Shown: positions 8,975 to 17,292 of the stretch, piece after piece
Position numbering within the stretch: the first letter of the stretch is position 1
Layout of the letters: every line of letters starts with the position of its first letter
Assembly: GCA_963764505.1 (NCBI GenBank)
Contig: CAVXSP010000001.1
Location: forward strand, 744,001 to 808,000
Reading direction: 5' to 3'
Length of the DNA: 64,000 nt
Source: CAVXSP01 sp963764505
GTDB lineage: Bacteria > Acidobacteriota > Vicinamibacteria > Vicinamibacterales > SCN-69-37
Program-made: the position numbers and the translations under genes
The notes under the pieces: model-generated
Database searches by the model: none
Told to the model about the DNA's origin: nothing
Seen by the model: the letters and a program-made list of their open reading frames with translations, nothing else

Positions 8975-10258
8975 CTAACGCCCGCTGTCGGCGCGATGCC
9001 GGCGCCGGCTCGCGAACTCAGGCGCCTCCCTGATGCAGGTCGCCAGAATTCCGAGCGAGCGGCCGAGCGCCCGCAGCCCGGTGCGCCGGGTGGTTGCCGG
9101 CCGACCGGGAATCGAGCGGTAGCCGCGGTCGTCGGCGGTGACCTCCTCCCAGTGCTGGAACAGGCGTCCCCAGGGGCTGCTCATGACCGCCCGCATCATC
9201 CGTTTCGCCTTCACGGGATACCAGAACGAGTCGTGGTAGAGCACGCTCGCGATGTAGGCCCACGGAGCCAGCACGGTCTTGAGCGACCATTCGACCGGGC
9301 GTTTGAGTGGTCCCCAGTAGATCTGGTGCTGCATGCGGGAGGCGAAGGTCATCCGGCGGAACGGGCCCGTGAAGTTCCAGCGTGCCTCGCCCGCCTCGGC
9401 GTCGCCGACGATCTCGATCTCCCGCGGGTCTCCAGTGCCCAGGCCGCGATCGTGGGCAAGGCGGATGAACTTGATCGAGAGGGGATCGAAGCCCATGAGC
9501 CGCGCGGCGACGGCGTCGATCGCGACCTGGTCCGCGCTCGCGAGAATCACGTTCTTCACGTGCGGCACCATGCACCGCGGCCCCGGGCCGTCGCCCGCGA
9601 ACGTGCCGTCCATCACCGCGAACACGCCGCGATGGATCTTCTTCTGGATGAGGAGCAGATCGACCAGCGTCTCGTGAATCACCGGATGCGTCCAGTGGCG
9701 GCGCTCGTTCAGCAGACCTCCGAACGCGTTCTTCATCGCTCCGGTCGTCGTCGTGAAGACGTGCGTCTTCACCGTCGGCAGGTGAACGATGTTCTCGCCG
9801 AGGAAACGCCGGGGGATCATGAAGCCGTCGGGATAGACCTCGTTGAGGCAGAGAAACCGTCTCGCGAGATCGCCGACCGCGTCACGGATGTTGATCCACT
9901 CCTCGTCTCCTTCGTACAGGTGCACGTTGCGCAGCCCGTGGGCCTCGACCACCTGCACCTGCTTGTTCTCGCGCTCGCCCAGGCGCGCGTCGATCACCAC
10001 GGTCCGGTTGTGACAGGCATGGATCAGGGCCGGATCGTAGCCGTCGCGCTTCATCGCGCGAATCACGCCCTCGAGCTGCCACGGCGTCGTCGAGCTGCCG
10101 GGATAGAAGAAGTGCCACGAGATGTTCACCTTCAGCGCCGTGTCGGCGTCCTTGGCGATCACCTGCTGGTATCCGGCGAGGTTCAGCAGCCGGTGGTAGT
10201 CGGCGAGCACCGTTTCCGGGCTCGTCCTGAGGATGGCGACCGTCGATCGCGTGGCCAT
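8975..10258 (-). CDS. DUF362 family protein
   Basis: The protein has 427 residues from ATG 10258. The central part fits the DUF362 family: NIVHLPTVKTHVFTTTTGAMKNAFGG (about residues 160-185), a block often seen in these proteins, followed by VILASADQVAIDAVAARLMGFDP. No CxxCxxC ferredoxin motif is present, unlike DUF362 proteins fused to 4Fe-4S domains. No signal peptide is seen. The C-terminal 130 residues (from FTGPFRRMTF) hold a partly hydrophobic stretch (LAPWAYIASVLYH) and are specific to this protein. It is 9 bases downstream of the UbiA-like gene and 37 upstream of the poly-Arg gene. The biochemical role of DUF362 in glycan operons is not known to me. Confidence 0.85.
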   Translation of the reverse strand: MATRSTVAILRTSPETVLADYHRLLNLAGYQQVIAKDADTALKVNISWHFFYPGSSTTPWQLEGVIRAMKRDGYDPALIHACHNRTVVIDARLGERENKQVQVVEAHGLRNVHLYEGDEEWINIRDAVGDLARRFLCLNEVYPDGFMIPRRFLGENIVHLPTVKTHVFTTTTGAMKNAFGGLLNERRHWTHPVIHETLVDLLLIQKKIHRGVFAVMDGTFAGDGPGPRCMVPHVKNVILASADQVAIDAVAARLMGFDPLSIKFIRLAHDRGLGTGDPREIEIVGDAEAGEARWNFTGPFRRMTFASRMQHQIYWGPLKRPVEWSLKTVLAPWAYIASVLYHDSFWYPVKAKRMMRAVMSSPWGRLFQHWEEVTADDRGYRSIPGRPATTRRTGLRALGRSLGILATCIREAPEFASRRRHRADSGR

Positions 10259-10267
10259 GACGAGCGA

Positions 10268-11260
10268 TTACCGCCAGGGACCGTAGAGAATCAGGATCAC
10301 TGCCATCCCCCAGAGTGCCACACATAGGAGCAGCGGGCGATCCGTCAGCAGCAGTTCGGAGGGATTGCCACCACCGTCCCGCCGGTGCACCAGATAGAGA
10401 TAACGGAAGATGCCGTAGAGCGGAAACGGCACCGTGTAGATCAGCCGATCGGTGCCGAACTTCGCAACCGTCTCGGCGCTGACCGTGTAGAACGCATAGG
10501 CGACCAGGGTGGAGGCCGTGACGACGCCGATCATCTGATCGAGCAGATAGGGGCTGTATTCCGCCAGAATGCGCCGGTGTCCCGAGGCGTCCTCGGCCAG
10601 GCTGAGCAGTTCCGCGCGCCGCTTGCTGAGCGCGAGGAACATCGCCAGCAGCAGCATCAGCAGCAGCAGCCAGTGGCTGACCGGCACGTCGACGGCGACG
10701 GCGCCGCCGATCGCGCGCAGCACGAACCCGAGTGCAATCGTCAACGCGTCCAGGATGACGACGTGCTTCAGCCACCTGGAGTACAGGCCGAACAGGCTCA
10801 GATACATCAGCGCGACGGCGCCAAGACCGCGGCCGATCCAGAACGCGCCGGCGACGCCGGCTGCCGCCAGGACGGCCGCCGCGGCGGCCGCCGTTGAAAC
10901 GGCCAGCGCGCCAGAGGCGATCGGCCGGCGCGACTTCAGCGGGTGTCGCCGATCGGCCTCGCGATCCAGGATGTCGTTCACCAGATACACGACGCCCGAC
11001 AGCAGGCAGAAGACGACGAAGGCGCCCAGCGCGAGCGCGACCGCCGCCGGATCGAGCAGGCGCTCGCCGAAGATGAGTCCCGCGAAGACGAAGAGGTTCT
11101 TCGTCCACTGCGCCGGACGGAGCGAGCGCACCAGCGTCCCGAGCGGCACGCGCACGGACGACCCCGCCGCCTCCGCACGCGCCGCACGCGCGCCCGGACG
11201 GACAACATCAGCCGGTGCAGCGGGCGCCGGCCGGACGGAGGGATCAACACTTCGGGCCAT
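10268..11260 (-). CDS. UbiA-type prenyltransferase, decaprenyl-phosphate phosphoribosyltransferase-like
   Basis: The protein has 330 residues from ATG 11260. After a disordered N-terminus of about 40 residues it reads LVRSLRPAQWTKNLFVFAGL, then the UbiA aspartate motif NDILDREADRRHPLKSRRPI (about residues 92-111), and around eight hydrophobic helices. A second conserved part contains SKRRAELLSL. The PAQWxKN and HPxKxxRP signatures match the branch that includes the mycobacterial enzyme moving phosphoribose onto polyprenyl phosphate, rather than quinone or heme prenyltransferases. This is a family-level judgement. It heads the glycan operon and would supply a lipid-linked pentose donor; the epimerase partners (DprE1/DprE2) are not in the window. 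Confidence 0.85.
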   Translation of the reverse strand: MARSVDPSVRPAPAAPADVVRPGARAARAEAAGSSVRVPLGTLVRSLRPAQWTKNLFVFAGLIFGERLLDPAAVALALGAFVVFCLLSGVVYLVNDILDREADRRHPLKSRRPIASGALAVSTAAAAAAVLAAAGVAGAFWIGRGLGAVALMYLSLFGLYSRWLKHVVILDALTIALGFVLRAIGGAVAVDVPVSHWLLLLMLLLAMFLALSKRRAELLSLAEDASGHRRILAEYSPYLLDQMIGVVTASTLVAYAFYTVSAETVAKFGTDRLIYTVPFPLYGIFRYLYLVHRRDGGGNPSELLLTDRPLLLCVALWGMAVILILYGPWR

Positions 11261-11291
11261 GAGGACGCGGACGGCCGTCCGCGGGCGGACC

Positions 11292-11630
11292 TTACGAAAA
11301 GCTCTTCAACGCTTCCGGCTCCGAGTCGAATGTCTCGAACACGGTCAGGAGCTTGGTGATGCTCAGCAGGTCGGTAATCCGCTTCGTCAGGTTCACCAGC
11401 TTGAGCTGGCCGCCCTGGCGGCTGACCGTCGTGTAGGTGCGGACGATCTCTCCCAGGCCGGCGCTATCCACGTACGGCACGGCCTCGAAGTTGAGCAGGA
11501 TCCGCTTGCGCTCCTGGTGGACGAGCGAGTTGATCTTGTCCTTCAATACCTCGTCGCCCTCACCCAGGGTGATCTTGCCTTTCAGGTCGAGGATCGTCAC
11601 GCTGCCGACGACCCGTTCCTCGATCTGCAT
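11292..11630 (-). CDS. STAS-domain anti-sigma factor antagonist
   Basis: The protein has 112 residues. ATG 11630 is chosen over the longer open frame because MQIEERVVGSVTILDLKGKI starts exactly at the STAS fold and GGAG lies 9-10 bases upstream. The phospho-acceptor region is VPYVDSAGLGEIVRTY, with the Ser of DSAG (about residue 58) where SpoIIAA-like proteins are phosphorylated. The end LLSITKLLTVFETFDSEPEAL is typical. It is only 31 bases downstream of the glycan-operon start on the same strand but upstream in transcription order, so it could be the first gene of that operon. No anti-sigma kinase lies beside it; the partner must be elsewhere. Confidence 0.92.
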   Translation of the reverse strand: MQIEERVVGSVTILDLKGKITLGEGDEVLKDKINSLVHQERKRILLNFEAVPYVDSAGLGEIVRTYTTVSRQGGQLKLVNLTKRITDLLSITKLLTVFETFDSEPEALKSFS

Positions 11631-11715
11631 AGGAGACTCCTCGCCTGGGGCGGCGCGGTCCGCGCGGTGCACTACGCGCGCGTCCGGACGCGCCCGGCCC
11701 CGGAAATGAACCCAT

Positions 11716-11744
11716 AGTCTACGGGCCGGTGGGGCAATTGACAA
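11716..11744 (-). promoter_or_regulatory. Sigma-70-type promoter for the STAS gene
   Basis: On the minus strand TTGTCA (5 of 6 to consensus) is followed after 17 bases by TAGACT (4 of 6). Transcription would begin near 11708, leaving a leader of about 78 bases before ATG 11630. The spacing is ideal; no experimental support is available. Confidence 0.5.
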
Positions 11745-11842
11745 GGGAAGTCCGTTGACGTGTCCGTTCGCGCTCGGCAGGCAGGTCCGACCGCGGGCGT
11801 GTCAGGCCCTTCCCGACGGGGCCTCGAAGGGAAGGGGCCGCC

Positions 11843-13432
11843 GTGGTAAGCTCCCTCGCACCAGACGGCATGGGCTCCTCGATCTCGCTCGTTCTTCTGG
11901 AGGACGCCGCGGCCTCGCGAGACGGGATCGTCGCCGCGCTGCAGGCCGAATCGCTCGCGTGCGAGGTGGCGGAAGTCCGCACGAGCCAGGCGCTCTGCGC
12001 CGCCCTCGCGCGGCCGCACGTCGAGGTTGGCATCTGCGGCCTCTCGTCCCGGACCTCCAATCCCGCGCACCTCGTCCGGGACGTGCGCGAAACGGCGCCC
12101 TCCATCTCCCTCATTGTCCTGCTCGCATCCGACGACGAGTCGCTGGACCGGGCGGTGCTCGACGCCGGCGCCGACGACTGCGTCGTCCGGACCCGGCCCG
12201 GCCGGCTCGTCTGGGCGGTGAGACGGCTGCTGCGGGAGCGCGAAGCCGCAAGCCAGCATCAACGACTCCAGCAGGATCTGGACAGCCTCGACATGCAGCT
12301 GCGGCACGCGCAGCGCCTGACCAATCTCGCGCGGCTCGCCGGCGGCGTCGCGCACGACTTCAACAATCTGCTGACGATCATAAACGGCTGCTGTCAGCTG
12401 CTGCTCAACAGCCTGCCGGAGGGACACGTCCTTCGTCCGCTCGTCGAACCGATCGAGCAGGCTGGCGCGCGTGGCGCGGAGCTCACCACGAGACTGCTCG
12501 CGTTCAGCCGCCGGGAGCCCACTGCCACGACGACGGTGAACCTCAATGACATCATCCGGGGAGTGCAGCCGATGCTGACCCCGCTCCTCGGCGAGACCGT
12601 GAGGCTCGCGCTCAACCTCGAGCCGTCGGTCTGGAACGTGCGCGCCGATGCCGGCGAGCTCAGTCAAGTCCTGATGAATCTGGTCACGAACGCCCGCGAC
12701 GCCATGCCGAACGGCGGCGCGGTCGGCATCCGCACGTCCAATGTCGATCTGTTCAGCGGCGGCTCGTCGCCCGCATCAGGATCGTTCGTCGAGTTCGTCG
12801 TCCGCGACTCGGGCTGCGGCATGAGCGAGGACGTACGCGCACGCATCTTCGATCCGTTCTTCACCACGAAGCCGGCGGGCGAGGGCACCGGCCTGGGGCT
12901 CGCGACGGTCCGCCGCATCGTGGCCAAGTGCGGCGGCGAGATCGACGTCGAGACCGCCGTGGGCCGCGGCACGACGATGCGGGTCCGGCTGCCGAGAGCA
13001 GAGGCCTGCCAGCCGACAGTCCAGGAGCCGCCGCTCGTCGAGTCGGCGCCCGCGAGCGGCTCGGAGACCGTTCTGCTGGTCGAGGACGAGACAGGCGTAC
13101 GACGGGTGCTGGGCGGGTTTCTTCGCGCGGGGGGCTATCGCGTGCTGGAAGCGCCGGACGCGGAAATCGCCACCGCGATCTGCCGGCGCGAGGCCGGCGC
13201 GATCGATCTGCTGCTGAGCGACGTTGTCCTGCCTGGCGCGAACGGTCCCCGCCTGGCGGCATCCCTCAAGGAGATGGTCCCGGATCTCAAGACGCTGTTC
13301 ATCTCCGGCTATCCGGCAGAGGCGATCGGTCCAGCCGGCCTGGACGGGTCGCCCGCGTTTCTCGCCAAACCGTTCTCGCGGGAGACCCTTCTTCACAAAG
13401 TCAGAACGGTACTGGCGGCCGGCTCGCCATGA
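11843..13432 (+). CDS. Hybrid histidine kinase with N-terminal pseudo-receiver
   Basis: The protein has 529 residues from GTG 11843, with GAAGGGG 7-8 bases upstream; ATG 11870 is an alternative. Residues 15-130 have a receiver-like fold but the expected phospho-Asp position reads GICGLS, so this domain cannot be phosphorylated in the usual way. A coiled linker leads to HisKA with GGVAHDFNN (His171), then HATPase_c with N-box NLVTNARDAMP, G1 RDSGCGMS and G2 GEGTGLGLATV. The C-terminal receiver (about 405-525) is intact, with Asp460 in LLLSDVVLP and KPF. The layout suggests a soluble kinase that passes phosphate to its own C-terminal receiver. The gene is followed by a second kinase with its own promoter. 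Confidence 0.9.
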   Translation: MVSSLAPDGMGSSISLVLLEDAAASRDGIVAALQAESLACEVAEVRTSQALCAALARPHVEVGICGLSSRTSNPAHLVRDVRETAPSISLIVLLASDDESLDRAVLDAGADDCVVRTRPGRLVWAVRRLLREREAASQHQRLQQDLDSLDMQLRHAQRLTNLARLAGGVAHDFNNLLTIINGCCQLLLNSLPEGHVLRPLVEPIEQAGARGAELTTRLLAFSRREPTATTTVNLNDIIRGVQPMLTPLLGETVRLALNLEPSVWNVRADAGELSQVLMNLVTNARDAMPNGGAVGIRTSNVDLFSGGSSPASGSFVEFVVRDSGCGMSEDVRARIFDPFFTTKPAGEGTGLGLATVRRIVAKCGGEIDVETAVGRGTTMRVRLPRAEACQPTVQEPPLVESAPASGSETVLLVEDETGVRRVLGGFLRAGGYRVLEAPDAEIATAICRREAGAIDLLLSDVVLPGANGPRLAASLKEMVPDLKTLFISGYPAEAIGPAGLDGSPAFLAKPFSRETLLHKVRTVLAAGSP

Positions 13433-13497
13433 GTCTGGTCGCGAGAGTGCTGAATTTTTCCCACTTATTACATTTTTCGCGTTCGTTCTGATTCCAG

Positions 13498-13525
13498 ATG
13501 ACAGGAGAGACAACTCCGCTATAAT
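13498..13525 (+). promoter_or_regulatory. Sigma-70-type promoter for the PAS kinase gene
   Basis: ATGACA (5 of 6 to TTGACA) at 13498-13503, a 16-base spacer and a perfect TATAAT at 13520-13525. The predicted start of transcription is near 13532, only about 20 bases before ATG 13551. The surrounding 60 bases are AT-rich against a high-GC background. Confidence 0.7.
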
Positions 13526-13550
13526 CGGCGCCGCTGGGCGGCCGCCGCGG

Positions 13551-15062
13551 ATGAACCCCCTGTTCGACGAGCGCGGAAGTCAGAAGAACGGCGAGGCCGC
13601 TGGACCGGAGGGTCCAGGGGAGTCGCTGCCGCACGACCGGCCCGTGTACTGGTCGCTCGCCGCGCTGGACCGCGCCGCGGTGGCCTTCTGCCGCATCCGT
13701 CTCCAGCCCGATTTCCGGATCGAAGAGATTTCGCGCGGCGTCGAACGCCTCACGGGCCATCCCGCCGACGAGTTCGCAACCGACCTCGATCTCCTTCGGC
13801 GCGTCGTGCATCCGGACGACCGCCGTCGGCTGGAAGCGCTGTTCGCCGACCCGGCGCAGGTCGCCGCGCACTCGGGCCTGCGGCTCGTCCGGCGCGATGG
13901 CCGCATCGTGTACACCGAGCACGTGACGTTCGTCGCGCGCGACGGACGAGGCGTGCCGGCGCTCATCGACCTGCTCGTGCGCGACGTGACGGCGCTGCGC
14001 GGCGCAACGGAACAGGCGGCCGGATCGGGCGACATCGACGACCTGCCGGTCGTCACTTATCTCGCCGAGGCGGCCGGATTCACGCATCTCGGGGGCGGTG
14101 TCGAGCGCCTCACGGGGTTCACGGCCGAGGAATGGATCCGCCAGCCGACCCTCTGGGCCGAGCGCCTTCACCCTGACGACCGCGCGCGCATGCTCTTTCT
14201 CTGGACGGGCGGTGCGGCAGGTCAGGCCTGGCAGGCCGAGTACCGTTGGCTCGCGCGCGACGGACGAGTCGTCTGGATCCGGCAAGCGAGCGCGCCGATT
14301 CGGACGCCGCGAGGCCAGTCGATCTGCCAGCAGGGGCTGATCCTGGCCGCCTCCGCCACATGGATCGCGGAGGCGGGCCGCGCCGACGCGCAGCGCATGG
14401 AGGCGATGGCGCGGCTGGCCGGCGTCGTGGCGCACGATCTCAACAACGTCCTGACGGTGGTGCTCGGGCACGCCGAGATGCTGGCCGATACGCTGCGGGA
14501 GACCGGGCCGGCCCGCGAGAGCGCGCTGGAGATCAAGAACTCGGCGGAAACGGCCGCGCGCATCACGTCGCAGCTGCTCGCCCTGAGCGGACGCCAGGCG
14601 CTGGCGCCGCGGCTCGTCGACGTGAACGAGATCGTCCACGACGTCGTCGACGTGCTGCACCAGCTCGCCGGAGGCGACCTCGAGCTGCGGTTCGACCTCG
14701 CGCCGCGGCTGCCGAAGGTCGAAACCGACGTGCGACAGCTGCACCGGGTGCTCCGGAACCTCGTCGCCGACGCACGCGACGCGAACGCCGGGCGCGTGCT
14801 GGTCGCGACGCGCGCCGCCCGGCGTGAAGATGGCACCGACGTGACCTTGACGGTGTCCGACGCGCGTGCTCGCCTGTCCGACGAGGCGATCGCGCTGATC
14901 TTCGAGCCCTCGGTGGAGTCGCGCCGCACGGCCCGCGGCGCCAGCCTCAACCGCGCGGTCGTCTACGGCATCGTGACCCAGATTGGTGGACGGATCTCCG
15001 TCGACCAGGCCCCCGCCGGGGGGCTGGCGTTCACGATCGCGCTGCCCGCGAAGATGGCTTGA
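13551..15062 (+). CDS. PAS-PAS histidine kinase with degenerate ATP-binding domain
   Basis: The protein has 503 residues from ATG 13551, placed just after a clear promoter; no strong Shine-Dalgarno is seen. Two PAS folds (about 35-150 and 165-275) each contain the typical EISRGVERLTG / HLGGGVERLTGF and HPDDR motifs. The HisKA H-box GVVAHDLNNVLTVV is intact (His295). The ATPase domain is not: the N-box reads NLVADARDA, G1 (normally DxGxG) reads SDARARL, and G2 (GTGLGL) reads RGASLN. It therefore probably cannot bind ATP normally. It may act as a sensory or phosphotransfer partner of another kinase, such as the hybrid kinase just upstream. This role is inference. Confidence 0.88.
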   Translation: MNPLFDERGSQKNGEAAGPEGPGESLPHDRPVYWSLAALDRAAVAFCRIRLQPDFRIEEISRGVERLTGHPADEFATDLDLLRRVVHPDDRRRLEALFADPAQVAAHSGLRLVRRDGRIVYTEHVTFVARDGRGVPALIDLLVRDVTALRGATEQAAGSGDIDDLPVVTYLAEAAGFTHLGGGVERLTGFTAEEWIRQPTLWAERLHPDDRARMLFLWTGGAAGQAWQAEYRWLARDGRVVWIRQASAPIRTPRGQSICQQGLILAASATWIAEAGRADAQRMEAMARLAGVVAHDLNNVLTVVLGHAEMLADTLRETGPARESALEIKNSAETAARITSQLLALSGRQALAPRLVDVNEIVHDVVDVLHQLAGGDLELRFDLAPRLPKVETDVRQLHRVLRNLVADARDANAGRVLVATRAARREDGTDVTLTVSDARARLSDEAIALIFEPSVESRRTARGASLNRAVVYGIVTQIGGRISVDQAPAGGLAFTIALPAKMA

Positions 15063-15081
15063 ACGTGAACGGCCGCGGCCG

Positions 15082-15103
15082 GCGGGTCTCTCGCGAGACC
15101 CGC
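15082..15103. terminator. Bidirectional terminator hairpin between convergent genes
   Basis: A perfect 9-base-pair stem (GCGGGTCTC with its complement) and a TCGC loop lies between the 3' ends of the PAS kinase gene and rpsU. No T-tract follows on either strand, so the terminating action is inferred from position and stability. Confidence 0.55.
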
Positions 15104-15119
15104 AGCCGCCAACCTCGAC

Positions 15120-15317
15120 CTATTCGACTTCCCGCCGCTGCTTCTTTCGAGACCGCTTTCGCGCGAGCGCCTGCTTGGCTCGCCGCTTGTCGCCGGGCTT
15201 CAGATAGAAGGAGTGTTTCTTGATGTCCTTGATGATGTCTTCTTGCTGCACCTTCCGCTTGAACCGGCGCAGCGCGCTCTCGATGGACTCGCCTTCCTGA
15301 ATCTTCACTTCTGCCAA
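15120..15317 (-). CDS. rpsU: 30S ribosomal protein S21
   Basis: The protein has 65 residues, the normal length for S21, and contains the family core EGESIESALRRFKRKVQQED followed by a Lys/Arg-rich C-terminus (KRRAKQALARKRSRKKQRR) that contacts rRNA. The start is TTG 15317, giving MAEVKIQEG; GTG 15308 is an alternative. A G-rich stretch (GGAAGGGGG) lies 10-20 bases upstream. S21 joins the 30S subunit near the 3' end of 16S rRNA and helps initiation. The gene stands alone, convergent with the kinase gene and divergent from purD. Confidence 0.96.
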   Translation of the reverse strand: MAEVKIQEGESIESALRRFKRKVQQEDIIKDIKKHSFYLKPGDKRRAKQALARKRSRKKQRREVE

Positions 15318-15493
15318 GAACCAACACCCCCTTCCCCCGGGCGTTCCGTTCCCGTCTCGCCGACAGGATCAACACCGTAGAGTAGCACGGGCGCCCGCTC
15401 ATCCCGGCGGCGAAGCCTCCGCGAAAGCACGCCGGGCTGTCCCCGCCGGGCGGGCGCGTCCGGACGGGAAGCGCCTGGTGAAAATATGTCAAA

Positions 15494-16786
15494 ATGCCGC
15501 CCGTGAAGGTCCTCGTCCTCGGGAGCGGCGGGAGGGAACACGCGTTCGCCTGGAGATTCTGTCAGGACCCGGACGTCAACGAGGTGATCTGCGCGCCCGG
15601 GAACCCAGGGATGCAGCAGATCGGCCGCTGCCTGCCGCTGGATCTGGAAGATCCGGCGGCTGCGCTCGCGCTCGCCGAGCGGGAACAGGTCGACCTCACC
15701 ATCGTCGGTCCGGAAGTGGCGCTGGCAAACGGTGTCGCTGACCTGTTCGAACGCGCCGGTCGGGCGATTGTCGGGCCGACGCGCCAGGCCGCCGCGCTCG
15801 AGACCTCCAAGGTGTACGCCAAGGAGTTCATGGCGTCGAACGACATCCCAACCGCCAGGTTCGTCGCGTGCCGCGACCTCGACTCGGCGCTCGACGCGGT
15901 CTCGGGCCGGGAGTTCGGGTTCCCGGTGGTGGTGAAGGCCGATGGTCTCGCCGCTGGAAAGGGCGTCACGGTCGCCCAGGATCGCGCGGAAGCCGAAGCC
16001 GCGGTGCGCGAGGCCATGGTGGAAGGACGATTTGGCGCGTCGGGTACCCGGCTCGTCATCGAGGAATGTCTACAGGGATCCGAGATCTCGCTGTTCCTTC
16101 TCTGTGACGGCTGCCGGGCGCTCCCGTTGTCGACCGCTCAGGATCACAAGCGCGTCTGGGACGAGGATCGGGGACCGAATACCGGCGGGATGGGCGCCTT
16201 CGCCCCCAGTCCGCTCATGCACCCGGGGCTCGCGTCCGTCGCGATGCAGCGGATCGTGCGGCCGGTCCTCGCGGGCATGGCCCAACAAGGACACCCCTAT
16301 CGGGGCTTCTTGTACGTCGGCTTGATGCTCACCGAGCGCGGTCCGAAGGTCATCGAGTTCAACGCGAGGTTCGGCGACCCCGAGGCGCAGGTGATCATGC
16401 CGTTCCTCGAGGGCCGGTTCGCGCGAACGCTCTTCGCGTGCGCCACGAGCGGCCTCGAAGGCATCACGCTGAGCGGCGGGACCGATCGATTCGTCGGTGT
16501 CGTCCTCGCGGCGCCCGGGTATCCCGGGCCGGTCCGTACGGGGCAGGCCATTCATGGGCTGGAGGAGGCCGCGGCCGTGCCGGGCGTGCTCGTCTTTCAC
16601 GCAGGCACGCGGATGGCCGATAGGGTCGTGGTCGCGTCCGGCGGACGCGTGCTCACGGTCGTGGGCCGCGGTCCCAACTACGAGGTGGCGATGCGCCGGG
16701 CGTACCAGGGAGTGGCGCGGATCCAGTTCGAAGGCATGCAATTCCGACACGACATCGGACAGAAAGCCCTTGGAGCGTTGACATGA
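15494..16786 (+). CDS. purD: Phosphoribosylamine-glycine ligase
   Basis: GARS joins glycine to 5-phosphoribosylamine with ATP, step 2 of purine synthesis. The protein has 430 residues, the usual size. The N-domain opens KVLVLGSGGREHAFAW; GPEVALANG follows near residue 75. The ATP-grasp domain shows FPVVVKADGLAAGKGV (about 150-165), the family signature NTGGMGAFAPSP and the metal-binding EFNARFGDPEAQ. The start is uncertain: ATG 15494 gives MPPVKVL, while GTG 15503 gives the more usual MKVLVLGSGG; neither has a strong Shine-Dalgarno. The stop overlaps purE by 4 bases. It is the first gene of the purine cluster. Confidence 0.96.
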   Translation: MPPVKVLVLGSGGREHAFAWRFCQDPDVNEVICAPGNPGMQQIGRCLPLDLEDPAAALALAEREQVDLTIVGPEVALANGVADLFERAGRAIVGPTRQAAALETSKVYAKEFMASNDIPTARFVACRDLDSALDAVSGREFGFPVVVKADGLAAGKGVTVAQDRAEAEAAVREAMVEGRFGASGTRLVIEECLQGSEISLFLLCDGCRALPLSTAQDHKRVWDEDRGPNTGGMGAFAPSPLMHPGLASVAMQRIVRPVLAGMAQQGHPYRGFLYVGLMLTERGPKVIEFNARFGDPEAQVIMPFLEGRFARTLFACATSGLEGITLSGGTDRFVGVVLAAPGYPGPVRTGQAIHGLEEAAAVPGVLVFHAGTRMADRVVVASGGRVLTVVGRGPNYEVAMRRAYQGVARIQFEGMQFRHDIGQKALGALT

Positions 16787-17292
16787 CGCCGACGCTCGAT
16801 GCGCTGATCCTGATGGGGTCCGACTCCGACGCGTCCGTCATGTCGGCGGCCAAGGATGCTCTCGCCGAGCTCGGTCTGACGTGCGAGATGACGGTCGCCT
16901 CGGCGCACCGGTCGCCGGAGCGCGTTCTCCGCCTCGTGAAGGAGGCCCCGGCCCGCGGCGTGAAGGTGTTCATCGTCGGCGCGGGAGCCGCGGCGCATCT
17001 GGCCGGCGTGGTCGCTGCGCACACGACGCTGCCCGTGATCGGCGTGCCGATCGATTCCTCGGCCCTGAAGGGCATGGACGCGCTGCTCTCGACCGTGCAG
17101 ATGCCGCCGGGCGTGCCCGTCGCGACGGTCGCCATCGGGAAGGCTGGTGCGACGAACGCCGGGATCCTGGCGGCGCAGATGATCGCGCTCGCCGACCCGG
17201 CCGTCGCCGGACGTCTGGTCGCGTACAAGCAGCGTCTGGCGGAGAAGGTCGAAGCCGCCGCAAGGCGGCTGGAGTCCGGGGCAGCGTCCTAA
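16783..17292 (+). CDS. purE: N5-carboxyaminoimidazole ribonucleotide mutase
   Basis: PurE moves the carboxyl group of N5-CAIR to give CAIR in purine synthesis. The 169-residue protein has the nucleotide loop LILMGSDSDASVM (about 9-21), the active-site SAHRSPERV (about 45) and the glycine-rich VGAGAAAHLAGVVA. SAHR-type motifs are typical of class I PurE, which uses N5-CAIR made by PurK; purK is not in the window. The ATG overlaps purD's stop. The 3' end overlaps the end of rlmN on the other strand by 4 bases, so purine transcription meets rlmN here. Confidence 0.95.
   Translation: MTPTLDALILMGSDSDASVMSAAKDALAELGLTCEMTVASAHRSPERVLRLVKEAPARGVKVFIVGAGAAAHLAGVVAAHTTLPVIGVPIDSSALKGMDALLSTVQMPPGVPVATVAIGKAGATNAGILAAQMIALADPAVAGRLVAYKQRLAEKVEAAARRLESGAAS

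Noticed and set aside
15318..15493. Purine riboswitch ahead of purD
   Set aside because: No conserved purine-aptamer core was found in the 176-base divergent region between rpsU and purD.
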